Assembly: GCA_020636075.1 (NCBI GenBank)
Contig: JACJYO010000006.1
Span: 1-64,000 of the forward strand
Length of the DNA: 64,000 bases
DNA from: Lewinellaceae bacterium
Lineage (GTDB): Bacteria > Bacteroidota > Bacteroidia > Chitinophagales > Saprospiraceae
Direction: 5' to 3'
The notes below the pieces were generated by a model. The model did no database searches and was not told where the DNA came from. It was given only the letters and a program-made list of their open reading frames with translations. Of the stretch, positions 9,662-18,180 are shown piece after piece (position 1 is the first letter of the stretch; each line of letters begins with the position of its first letter). The translations under genes and the position numbers were made by a program.

Positions 9662-12600
9662 ATGAAAACAACCTGGACAAAATTGCCCGTCATCCTCCTT
9701 TTGGCCTGGCAAGGCCTGCACAATTCGCTGCTTGCACAACCCCTGCCTGCGGATCCGAAATCGAATGCTGAACTTTTCATCGATTTGGAAGAAAGCTTGC
9801 ATCCCGAAGAATATACCGCCCCTTTTGCCACCTGCGACGATCTGGAACTGACCAGTGGCACGTTTGCCCCGGCCTGGGTTGCGCGCTACGGCAGATGGCG
9901 GGAAATGTTGAACCCTTGCAACATCCAATACACGCAAGACTTTGCCGGTTTTTTGAGTTGGCGGCACCAAATCCACACGCCCGCAGATGGCAACGTACCC
10001 TGCTTTGGAAACGGCAACATTCCCTACGTGCCGCCGGGCTATGATCACGCCATTCAACTCGGCAACTGGGACGACGGTCGGGAGTGGGAGCGCCTCTCAA
10101 CAACCATACAGGTGACCCAGGATAATTCCATGATCGAGGTGAATACCGCGGTTTTTCTGGAAGATCCTAACCATAATATTTGCCGCCAACCGCGCTTTCG
10201 CATCCGAGTGTACGATGACAACCAAAACATTATCCCCTGCGGCGCCTATGAAGTATACGCCGGTAGTAACCTGCCTGGCTGGGGTACGTCGTACTGTTCT
10301 GGTTTTAAACCTGTGGATTTTTTGCCCTGGACAAAAATGAGCATCGATTTGCGCAATTACGTGGGCAAAAATGTGACTCTGCAATTTCAAACGATGGATT
10401 GCTCGGAGGGGCAGCACTCCGGCTTTGCCTTGTTTGCGCTACGTTGTCTAAGATCCGAAATTGTTGCCACACCGGTTTGCTTTCAATCGGATGCGATCAC
10501 CCTTACCGCCCCTGATGGTTTCAGTGGCTACCAATGGAGCAACGGCGCGTCGGGCAAAAGCATCACACTAACCAACCCGCAGCCCGGGCAAACCTACACG
10601 GTCACGCTTGTTCCCTATTCGATTATCAATGGGAATTGTCAGATTCAACTGAGTTATACGGTGCCGGTCGCGCCGATGCTCACTGTGTCGCCCAACCCGG
10701 TGATTTGTGCCAATACCGCCGCGACCCTGACCGCCCAGGTTTCGGAGGCCAACTATTCCTTTATCTGGAATACCGGCCAATCGGGCAGCAGTATTTCCGT
10801 GAGCACGCCAGGCGTGTACACTGTCACTGCTACAAACGGCATATGTACCCTGGAGGATCAGGTTACGGTTATTCAAAGCCCGCTTCCCGACGTGCAAACG
10901 GCCGTAGTTGATGCTCCCTGCTTCGGCTCAACCGGTCAGGTTTCTGCCGGTCCGGCCGTGCCTGGCGCCAACTACACCTACCAGTGGTCGAACGGGTATA
11001 GCGGACCGGTGCAGGACGTGCTTGCCGGGCTGTATGGCCTCACCGTCACAAATGCCGTCGGATGCAGTTTAACCGCGACCGTAACGGTAAACCAGCCCAA
11101 CCAAACGGCGCTCACCACAAGCCCGGATACGTACAAGTGCCTGGATAAAAACGCGACGTTGGTTGCCAACGGTGACTTTGTCAGTTACCATTGGTCCGAC
11201 GGTAGCCAGGGCAGTCCAATTAACGTGGCCCAACCCGGCACTTATACGGTCACGGCAACTGATGCGAGCAACTGTACGGTAGTACACGCCATCAGTGTAT
11301 CCGATTATCCCGAGCCGCTGGTATCACTTGTTGCTGCCGAAACTATCGTGTGCCCCGATGCCACTACGATCCTGACAGTAACGGTCAGCCCGACACAGGC
11401 GAGCAGTTACAGTTGGTCGGGCGGTAACTTGAGCGGTGGGAATGGCGCGGCAACTGCGGGCGTTTACACCGTTACCGTAACGGATGTGAATGGCTGTACA
11501 GGCACCGACGATGTTGTTATCCAGGAATTGCCCCGGCAAACAGTGGCCCTGAGCGGACCGCCGTTCGTGTGTAATGGCCAGTCTGCAACTGTGGAGCTTC
11601 AACTACAACCCGGCGGACTAAGTGGAACAGCCTGGTTTTCCACTACCTCTGGGCAATCGGTCCAAGTGCCGGTTGCCCAAGGAAACGGGGCATGGATGGT
11701 GACGCCACCCTACACCGCCCTGCTCCGGCTCGATTCGCTGGCCTTGCAGGGCTACGACTGCCCCTTCCCGGAACTGCCTTTGGGGATAACAGTGGAAGTG
11801 GACAAAATTGCTGTGACCCTCAAGCCGGTGTTACAGCCCAACGGCTTCCCCCTGATTTGTCCGGGTGACGCCGATGCCCGGGTATTTGCTTCCGTTGAAA
11901 ATGGCCTTTCGCCGTATACCTATGCCTGGTCGACAGGTAGCTCGCAATCGGCGGAGTTGGGCATGCTGGCTGCCGGGGTATACACCGTTACTGTCACCGG
12001 CGCCAACGGCTGCACCACTAGTAGCGAAATGCCGGTGGCGGAGCCGGAACCGCTGGTGGTTGTTATGAATGCTACGACGCCCCCTTGTTTTGGCGAAAAC
12101 AATGGCGTTATTGCCCTGCAGAAACTGTCCGGCCAAAGCATGTTCACAGTTGAGATCAACGGTGCAGCACCGGCTTCAGCCGACAAGCCAATTACGGGCT
12201 TGCCGCCGGGCATGTACAATTTGCACGTGACAGACGGGTATTGCCCCTGGGACACTTCGGTGTTTTTTCCGACGCCACCGCAGTATTTCATCAGTTTGGT
12301 GGATACGTTTGTGGAATTGGAATTGCCCGGCCCGTATTCCTTCAAAACCATTACCAATGCGCCTATTGCTGCCCTTACCTATTCGCCGGGTGGCATTATG
12401 AGCGATTCGACCGCGATGCGACCTGTTTCGGAACCGCTGCGGAACACCTGGGTGACGGTGGAAGCCTACACCCCGAAGGGTTGTCTGCTGACCGACCGCC
12501 TCTTTTTCCAGGTCACCAATTCGAGGTTGGTGTATGTCCCAAATGCCTTGCTGGCGGGCAGCGATGGTGAAAATGGTTTGTTCAATATCTCGGCCCGTGA

Positions 12601-12823
12601 AGGAGCCGTGGATCATATGGCTCTGCACATTTTTGACCGCTGGGGGACACTGGTTTATGAAAACGCATATATCCAGCCGGACGAACTAACCAGTGGCTGG
12701 GACGGCCGGAGCCGTGGGAAATACGTCAGTGACGGCGTATATGTTTGGACCCTGAGAATAAACTATGTGGACGGTAGTGTAGAGCAGCGGGAAGGGGACT
12801 TGCTCGTATTGCGGGTGCGGTAG
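9662..12823 (+). CDS. Giant secreted adhesin-like protein with Ig/PKD-like repeats and T9SS type B (gliding) C-terminal domain
   Basis: The start at 9662 gives a signal peptide (MKTTWTKLPVILLLAW..., ending SLLAQ) and 1053 residues. Residues about 40-265 form a Cys-containing beta domain with a jelly-roll look. Then come repeated Ig/PKD or SprB-like units, each with a YQWSNG/YSWSGG tryptophan and a GVYTVTVTD-type strand. The last 95 residues (VPNALL...IFDRWGTLVYE...GWDG...DGVYVWTLRI) are a gliding-motility-associated C-terminal domain, the type B signal of T9SS. The product should be carried to the cell surface and retained there, acting in adhesion or surface movement; the ligand is unknown. 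It lies downstream of the sigma/membrane-TPR pair but after a 149-base gap with its own promoter-like site, so it is probably a target rather than an operon member. Confidence 0.88.
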   Translation: MKTTWTKLPVILLLAWQGLHNSLLAQPLPADPKSNAELFIDLEESLHPEEYTAPFATCDDLELTSGTFAPAWVARYGRWREMLNPCNIQYTQDFAGFLSWRHQIHTPADGNVPCFGNGNIPYVPPGYDHAIQLGNWDDGREWERLSTTIQVTQDNSMIEVNTAVFLEDPNHNICRQPRFRIRVYDDNQNIIPCGAYEVYAGSNLPGWGTSYCSGFKPVDFLPWTKMSIDLRNYVGKNVTLQFQTMDCSEGQHSGFALFALRCLRSEIVATPVCFQSDAITLTAPDGFSGYQWSNGASGKSITLTNPQPGQTYTVTLVPYSIINGNCQIQLSYTVPVAPMLTVSPNPVICANTAATLTAQVSEANYSFIWNTGQSGSSISVSTPGVYTVTATNGICTLEDQVTVIQSPLPDVQTAVVDAPCFGSTGQVSAGPAVPGANYTYQWSNGYSGPVQDVLAGLYGLTVTNAVGCSLTATVTVNQPNQTALTTSPDTYKCLDKNATLVANGDFVSYHWSDGSQGSPINVAQPGTYTVTATDASNCTVVHAISVSDYPEPLVSLVAAETIVCPDATTILTVTVSPTQASSYSWSGGNLSGGNGAATAGVYTVTVTDVNGCTGTDDVVIQELPRQTVALSGPPFVCNGQSATVELQLQPGGLSGTAWFSTTSGQSVQVPVAQGNGAWMVTPPYTALLRLDSLALQGYDCPFPELPLGITVEVDKIAVTLKPVLQPNGFPLICPGDADARVFASVENGLSPYTYAWSTGSSQSAELGMLAAGVYTVTVTGANGCTTSSEMPVAEPEPLVVVMNATTPPCFGENNGVIALQKLSGQSMFTVEINGAAPASADKPITGLPPGMYNLHVTDGYCPWDTSVFFPTPPQYFISLVDTFVELELPGPYSFKTITNAPIAALTYSPGGIMSDSTAMRPVSEPLRNTWVTVEAYTPKGCLLTDRLFFQVTNSRLVYVPNALLAGSDGENGLFNISAREGAVDHMALHIFDRWGTLVYENAYIQPDELTSGWDGRSRGKYVSDGVYVWTLRINYVDGSVEQREGDLLVLRVR

Positions 12824-12835
12824 GTTTTTTTCAGG

Positions 12836-12886
12836 GCAAAGGCGCTGGGGCATCGATTGTATATATCGGCGTTTTGGCGCCTTTGC
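12836..12886. terminator. Bidirectional terminator-like hairpin between convergent genes
   Basis: GCAAAGGCGC at 12836-12845 is perfectly complementary to GCGCCTTTGC at 12877-12886. It fills the gap between the adhesin gene (plus) and the module B TPR gene (minus). A seven-T run lies just before the left arm, which on the minus strand gives an A-run rather than a tail, so the intrinsic-terminator shape is imperfect. Confidence 0.5.
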
Positions 12887-12906
12887 GCTGATAAATAAGT
12901 GAGGGT

Positions 12907-13899
12907 TTAGCGGGGCCAGATGTTTTTATCGGCTAGGGTTTGGCGGAGTGTTTGGGCTCTTGAGTAATATGAATGATCGGGGTCATCCAGGATTTTTTGC
13001 AAGGCTGTCTGAAACAGCGTTTTGTATTGTGGATAATCAGCCAGATAAAAAAGGCAAAGATTCCAACCTGTTTTATCCGTGTCGGAATCTTCTTCCATAT
13101 ATCGCCGGTAGGTGTTTACGGCTTGTACATACTTTTTCCGTCTCAGATAAACATAGGCAAGCATTTCCTGCGCCAAGGTGTACTGGGGGGCGTTTGAGTC
13201 AATTTGTTCAATCAGGATTTCTGCTTTTGCGAAACTCTTTTTCCGAATCGCATCGTTTGCTTGGCTGACCAGCGTTTGCGCCGGACTCGGAGTTGATGAT
13301 TTAATTCCCCGAATAGTTTCACTAAAACCTGAAGGAAATGTATTGAGTGCATTGTATGCTAATACAGCATAAACGGGTTCTTCAGGGAGGGTGGTCACAT
13401 TGGTCGTATCAACAGGTTGTCTGACGTATGCTTGTTCTTTTGATAGCGAACGTTCAGGTGCCTTGTCTTTTACATCCTGAAGCAATTGCTCCAGTTCAGA
13501 CTCCAGTTGATCGGCCCGAAGTTTTTCTGATTGCCAGGCTTTTTCATACTGTTCTTTTTCCAGCTGTTCCTGGCTGATCTTTTGCTGATATTTTTGCCAA
13601 AGAATGCCTCCTCCTGTTAAAACAAGTAGTATGCTTAGGGTTACTACCCAAGGCCACCGCAAACGAAAACGGGTAGTTGGGGACTCCCGTTGCGAATCGG
13701 TGCGCCATTGATCAAAACGGGCTTCCAAATCAAGTTGCGCAAGACGGCGGGGCACTAGCAAGGATACGCGGTGCGATTCCACTACTTTAGCAAGATCTGG
13801 GTCTTTTTGAATTTCCAATTCAAAAGCTGCGGCATCTTCCGGAAGCAATTGCTTCAAAAGATAAGCTTCTATTTTTTCGTGAAGTCGCTGCTTAGTCAT
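12907..13899 (-). CDS. Single-pass membrane TPR protein, candidate anti-sigma factor (module B)
   Basis: This 330-residue protein is a paralogue of the module A membrane TPR protein. Residues 1-60 hold the same short helical N-terminal domain (LLPEDAAAFELEIQKDPDLAKVV). A transmembrane helix lies at about 83-101, a strongly charged coiled coil at about 105-145 (EQLEKEQYEKAWQSEKLRAD) that module A lacks, and TPR-like helices at about 210-330. Its ATG overlaps the last codons of the sigma B gene by eight bases, so the two are translationally coupled, as is common for sigma/anti-sigma pairs. The soluble C-terminal part should face the periplasm. The anti-sigma role is inference from coupling and topology. 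Confidence 0.8.
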   Translation of the reverse strand: MTKQRLHEKIEAYLLKQLLPEDAAAFELEIQKDPDLAKVVESHRVSLLVPRRLAQLDLEARFDQWRTDSQRESPTTRFRLRWPWVVTLSILLVLTGGGILWQKYQQKISQEQLEKEQYEKAWQSEKLRADQLESELEQLLQDVKDKAPERSLSKEQAYVRQPVDTTNVTTLPEEPVYAVLAYNALNTFPSGFSETIRGIKSSTPSPAQTLVSQANDAIRKKSFAKAEILIEQIDSNAPQYTLAQEMLAYVYLRRKKYVQAVNTYRRYMEEDSDTDKTGWNLCLFYLADYPQYKTLFQTALQKILDDPDHSYYSRAQTLRQTLADKNIWPR

Positions 13900-14491
13900 G
13901 TAAAAGTGCTTTTAGCCTCTTTTCAAGATCAGGTTGGTTTTGGAGATATGTAATGAGTTTCTTTTGACATTTGTACTTGGCTTTTTTTGCTTTTCCAGCA
14001 CCATTAAGCCCTTCGGCTGCGGCAATTTCTTCCATGCTGTAACTCAGGCCAAATAGGCGCAGGATACGGCGGCACCGCTCATTCAGAATTTGAATCAATG
14101 CATCTACGGCAGTTGTAAGTTCGGTTTGCATAATTTCACGCTCCACGTTTTCAAAAAAAGACTCCGGTATATTTTCATCTGAAATTGGGTTTAAGGATTG
14201 TTCCCGTTTGCGCACCCGTTTCCATCGCCGGACAATACAGGTCACCAGATAGGTGCGCAAGCTGGCAGAAGTCAGACGGAAACCTGCTGTGGTTACAGCA
14301 CGTTCAAATGCCATCGCCACATCGTTCAATGCTTCCTGAGCTTGATCTGTATTGCCACCCAGCTGTATTACCACCGACTCCCAACTTCGGTGCCATTGCA
14401 GGTATATATACTCCCAGGCTTTTTGCCGTGCTGCCCCTCCTGTGCGCAAAGCGTACAGGAGGTCGTCGTCAGTAGCGTTTTTTGTGTTCAT
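13892..14491 (-). CDS. ECF-like RNA polymerase sigma factor (module B)
   Basis: The 199-residue product aligns with sigma A from its first residues (TDDDLLYALRTGG...KAWEYIYLQW). Region 2 is diverged (about 25-95), and region 4 near residues 130-185 includes LNERCRRILRLFGLSYSMEEIAAAEG followed by GAGKAKKAKYKCQKKL. The recognition helix is Gly/Lys-rich and unlike that of sigma A, so the two may read different promoters. The gene is divergent from CHAT B and coupled to the membrane TPR gene, repeating the module A layout. A CTCTAAT box ends only two bases before its ATG; if that is a real -10 element the message would be leaderless. Confidence 0.85.
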   Translation of the reverse strand: MNTKNATDDDLLYALRTGGAARQKAWEYIYLQWHRSWESVVIQLGGNTDQAQEALNDVAMAFERAVTTAGFRLTSASLRTYLVTCIVRRWKRVRKREQSLNPISDENIPESFFENVEREIMQTELTTAVDALIQILNERCRRILRLFGLSYSMEEIAAAEGLNGAGKAKKAKYKCQKKLITYLQNQPDLEKRLKALLHD

Positions 14492-14493
14492 GG

Positions 14494-14523
14494 ATTAGAG
14501 GCCGATAACTTTACAATGGTGCC
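14494..14523 (-). promoter_or_regulatory. Weak copy of the shared promoter abutting the sigma B start
   Basis: On the minus strand a perfect CTCTAAT (14494-14500) is preceded at a spacing of 23 by GGCACCATTGT, which keeps the GG-ACC core of the -35 box but not the T-run. The box ends two bases ahead of the sigma B ATG. It could be a leaderless promoter, a degenerate binding site, or chance. Confidence 0.3.
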
Positions 14524-14699
14524 CATGTGGAGAAGAAAAAATAGGGTTGGCAAAAATAGCATTCTGGAAAGGTTCTATTAAGGAAGGAGAGCGTATTTTT
14601 AGCTAACTAAAACCCCAGCTGGCAAAAAAGTCCCACTGATCTTTTTTAGTTTTTATTTATCCATCGTATTGGCATGTAAATCTCCAAAATTGCGCTCAT

Positions 14700-17600
14700 A
14701 TGGATGCAAAAATTGCGTTGTTCATTCTAGGCCTTGCCGTTCCGGCATTTTTGTTTTCGCAGTCAATTGACAGCTTGAATAATTTCACGATTGAGGATAG
14801 TATTAAAGCGCAACAGGCTCTGAAAGGCATACCCAGGCTTATTGAGGTAGAAGGGAAATACGATGAGGCTATTGAATTGGCGCAATCAGTCAAGCCGGCG
14901 GTTGAGTGCTTTTGGGGAAGTTATTCTGATGAAACTTCTTTTATCTACTTTGTTACCGGCGTTGCATTATTTTTTAAAAATGAATATCGGAAAGCCATTC
15001 CTGAATATTTGACGGCATTGGAGATTCGAATGAAAATGCATGGTGAAAACCATGTAAACGTTGCCCATACCTGTCATCATTTGTCTGGTTGCTATTCGAA
15101 CCTTGGCGAGTATGAAAAGGCATTGGAGTATGCTCAATTAAGTTTGCGAATTAGGAAACGTATTTTAAGCGAACAAAGTCCGGAAATAGCGTTTTCGTAT
15201 AATAATTTGGGTACTATTTATGCATCGACGGATCAATATCAAGAGGCTATAGATGCGTTTCAAAATGCAAAAAATATATTAATAAAACTATTTGGAAATA
15301 ATCACCTGTATATAGCCTCTATAATGAACAATATTGCAGCATGCTATAACTCTTTGGGGAGGCATGACAATGCTATCGAACTGTATAATCAGATATTGGC
15401 CATCAGGTTGAAAAATGCGGGAGCGCTTAGTCGGGAAGTGGTGGAATCATTTGCGGGCTTGGGGAATGGCTATAACTATCTGGGCGATTATTATAAATCG
15501 GTGGAGTATTTCCAAAAGGCATTGAATATTTTTAAACAATTAAACGACTTTGAGGATGTCTTTTTAGGAAAGATGTACGGCAATTTAGGTTCTTCAATAA
15601 AATCTATTGGGGACTATGGCCGGGCCATAGATTATTACTCAAAGGCGCTGAATATCTATATGAAATACTATGGTGAAAGTCATCCTGATATTGCGCTGAT
15701 CTACCAGAGCATTGCTGGCGTAAATTATGATGCAGGAGATTTTGACGAGGCAATAACCTACTATGAAAAAGCTATTGAAATTTATAAGGCATTCAGCAAG
15801 GTAAAGAGTTTGTCTGTTTCAAATTGTCTATATGGACTGGCAATTTGTTACTGGAAAAAAGGCGATTACGATAAAGCAATAAGCCTCCATCAGGAGGCGC
15901 TACTTAATTTGCCAGAGGAGCTGGCAAACCAACACCCCAATAGTGCCTTGTATCTAAATGGTATTGCCACCTGCCTGGTAGATCAGGGGCGCTATGAGGA
16001 AGGAATTCCGTACTACGAAAAATGTATTAATATAATAAATGATAGTCCCACGTCTTCAAAGCCTATTGTTATGACATACTATACCAACCTAGGTGTTTGC
16101 TATCGGAGGATGAGGGATTTTCCTGAGTCAATAAAATATTTTAATAAAACAATTGAAATATATCACAATTTATATAAGAAAGATGCATGCGCGCCTACCT
16201 CGGCATTAATTGATGCGTATGCCGGAATGGCTAAAGTACTACTTGATAGTTTTAGTATTTATAATGACAGTCGGAGTTTATATACAGCTTACGATTTGTT
16301 CGAACAAGCGTATTCTGCAATTACCTGCCAAATAGCACATGTTGATGCTGAAAGTTCAAAGGCGCTGTATTTCCTTCGTGTTAAGGATATCATAGATAAC
16401 TTGATTGGTACTGCGATGAAAATGCCAAACCAAAGCGATACTTCCAGATTACTGTTAAAATCTTTTTATTATAGTGAGATATCCAAATCAAATATTTTAT
16501 TGGACGGTTTAATTAATTCTGGTGCAAAAAATTTTGCTGGTATTCCTGATAGTCTGATAGAAACAGAAAGAAATCTTCAGACCCATATCGCTTTTTTTGA
16601 AAAACTGCGGTATGAAGAAGAAGAAAAAGGAACAGCACGGAATGACAGCCTTCTGGCAGTTTTTGGATCCACTATTCTGACAATTCGACAAAGGCTAGAT
16701 ACAGTGCTGGCTATATTTGATAAGGATTACCCAATCTATAAACAAGTAAAATACGATCGACCTACCGTTTCTCTGGACTATGTGCAAAACCATCTAATCG
16801 GACCAAATACCACCTTCCTGGAATACTTCACTGGAGACTCCAGCATTTTCCTCTTCCTGATAAATAAAAACAACCATACAATTCTGGAAATTAAAGATGA
16901 CTTTCCTTTGGAGGCCTGGACGGCTCAACTGCAAGCTGGTCTTTCCGCGTACCACAGTTTACCTCCCGGGCACCCGCAGCGCACTAATTCCTTTCGCGAC
17001 TCTTGTGAACAACAATACATAACCGCAGCTCAAAATCTATATGACAAACTACTCAAACCTGTAGAATCGCAGTTGAAAGAAGAAGTTATCCTAGTGCCTG
17101 ACGGTGTGTTGGGATATATACCTTTTGAAGTGTTGCTGACCGGCCCGGTAACGAACGCCAAACGCTATCACCAATACCCCTATTTCCTTAAAGAGCATCT
17201 TGTCCGATACACCTATTCAGCTACCTTACTCAAGGAAATGCAGGACAAAAAGCATCGGCATTTTCCAGAGACCACCTTCGGCGCATTTGCACCGTATTAC
17301 GATGGGGATACCACAGTGCTGGAAGGTCTGGATGATCTTTTTACCAGTAAAACGATTGCACCCGGTGATCTGCAACCGCTTAAGTACTCCGGTGCAGAAG
17401 TTCATGCTGCTCAAAAGCTTATGGGTGGCGATATTTTTATCGATACATCGGCTACAGAGGAGCGCTTTAACCAGGTAGCCGGCAATTACCGTATTTTACA
17501 CCTCAGCACACATGGTAAGGCCGATGACCGGGTAGGTGATTATTCGTATTTAGTGTTTAATCCGATCAACGACTCCTTGGAAAATGAATTACTTTATTGC

Positions 17601-17984
17601 CGCGACATATACAATCTTTCCCTGAATGCCGATTTAGTAGTACTCTCTGCTTGCGAAACTGGCCTGGGCAAGCTTAGCCAGGGAGAGGGTATCATTTCGT
17701 TGGCACGGGCGTTTGCTTATGCTGGAGCCAAAAGTATCGTCAACTCACTTTGGAGTATCAATGACGCTAGCACGGAACAACTCATGGTTGGGTTTTACCA
17801 GGGCATTAAAGAAGGCCAATCCAAGTCTGAAGCGCTCGCAAAAGCCAAACGTCGTTTTCTGGAAACCCCAACAGCTACTGAGCAGCGACGTTATGAAAAA
17901 CTGGGTTTGCGATGGGAAGAATTCCGGCATCCTTATTACTGGGGAGGTTTTATTTTGATCGGCGATAATGCTCCGATACGATAA
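14700..17984 (+). CDS. Secreted TPR-CHAT caspase-like protease (module B)
   Basis: The 1094-residue product begins with a signal peptide (MDAKIALFILGLAVPAFLFS). More than ten TPRs fill residues about 60-530 (each with NLG/GxYxxAI...YYxKAL patterns). A helical linker follows, then a CHAT domain over about 760-1094. The dyad is intact: His938 in LSTHG and Cys985 in LSACETG. The C-terminus HPYYWGGFILIGDNAPIR matches that of CHAT A, so the two are paralogues with different numbers of TPRs. It is divergent from the sigma B/membrane-TPR operon with 208 bases between starts. No clear GGTACC/CTCTAAT site was found in front of it. The TPRs probably sense a partner, possibly the membrane TPR protein (inference). 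Confidence 0.9.
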   Translation: MDAKIALFILGLAVPAFLFSQSIDSLNNFTIEDSIKAQQALKGIPRLIEVEGKYDEAIELAQSVKPAVECFWGSYSDETSFIYFVTGVALFFKNEYRKAIPEYLTALEIRMKMHGENHVNVAHTCHHLSGCYSNLGEYEKALEYAQLSLRIRKRILSEQSPEIAFSYNNLGTIYASTDQYQEAIDAFQNAKNILIKLFGNNHLYIASIMNNIAACYNSLGRHDNAIELYNQILAIRLKNAGALSREVVESFAGLGNGYNYLGDYYKSVEYFQKALNIFKQLNDFEDVFLGKMYGNLGSSIKSIGDYGRAIDYYSKALNIYMKYYGESHPDIALIYQSIAGVNYDAGDFDEAITYYEKAIEIYKAFSKVKSLSVSNCLYGLAICYWKKGDYDKAISLHQEALLNLPEELANQHPNSALYLNGIATCLVDQGRYEEGIPYYEKCINIINDSPTSSKPIVMTYYTNLGVCYRRMRDFPESIKYFNKTIEIYHNLYKKDACAPTSALIDAYAGMAKVLLDSFSIYNDSRSLYTAYDLFEQAYSAITCQIAHVDAESSKALYFLRVKDIIDNLIGTAMKMPNQSDTSRLLLKSFYYSEISKSNILLDGLINSGAKNFAGIPDSLIETERNLQTHIAFFEKLRYEEEEKGTARNDSLLAVFGSTILTIRQRLDTVLAIFDKDYPIYKQVKYDRPTVSLDYVQNHLIGPNTTFLEYFTGDSSIFLFLINKNNHTILEIKDDFPLEAWTAQLQAGLSAYHSLPPGHPQRTNSFRDSCEQQYITAAQNLYDKLLKPVESQLKEEVILVPDGVLGYIPFEVLLTGPVTNAKRYHQYPYFLKEHLVRYTYSATLLKEMQDKKHRHFPETTFGAFAPYYDGDTTVLEGLDDLFTSKTIAPGDLQPLKYSGAEVHAAQKLMGGDIFIDTSATEERFNQVAGNYRILHLSTHGKADDRVGDYSYLVFNPINDSLENELLYCRDIYNLSLNADLVVLSACETGLGKLSQGEGIISLARAFAYAGAKSIVNSLWSINDASTEQLMVGFYQGIKEGQSKSEALAKAKRRFLETPTATEQRRYEKLGLRWEEFRHPYYWGGFILIGDNAPIR

Positions 17985-17985
17985 T

Positions 17986-18175
17986 GTAAGAGCGTTTTTA
18001 AATTTCCCTCACCGGGCCAAAAAGGCATCTTTTAGCGCCATGCTTCACCTGTTTTTAGGCAAAGAACCTCGTCCGCCGCCAAAGGCTATCCGGCTATGCA
18101 CCTAAAAATGAGATTCGTCTGCCTCTAAAATCTGCTCTTTTTGCCTCCGGCAGGAAAATTTAAACACGCTCTTAC
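17986..18175. repeat. 190-bp palindromic MITE-like element
   Basis: The ends GTAAGAGCGTTTTTAAATTT and GTAAGAGCGTGTTTAAATTT (the latter read from 18175 on the minus strand) are inverted and differ at one position. Pairing continues inwards: CCGG-GCCAAAAAGG with the GCCTCCGG side, and TTTTTAGG (about 18052) with CCTAAAAA (about 18101), so the whole element can fold into one long imperfect hairpin. There is no open reading frame. It begins two bases after the CHAT B stop codon and ends five bases before the IS5-family element. It could be a miniature inverted-repeat element or a strong bidirectional terminator. Confidence 0.6.
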
Positions 18176-18180
18176 TTATT

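Noticed and set aside
5045..17984. A type III-E CRISPR (craspase) system because of TPR-CHAT plus sigma factor
   Set aside because: No gRAMP/Cas7-11 effector, Csx30-like gene or CRISPR repeats are present, and both CHAT proteins have signal peptides.
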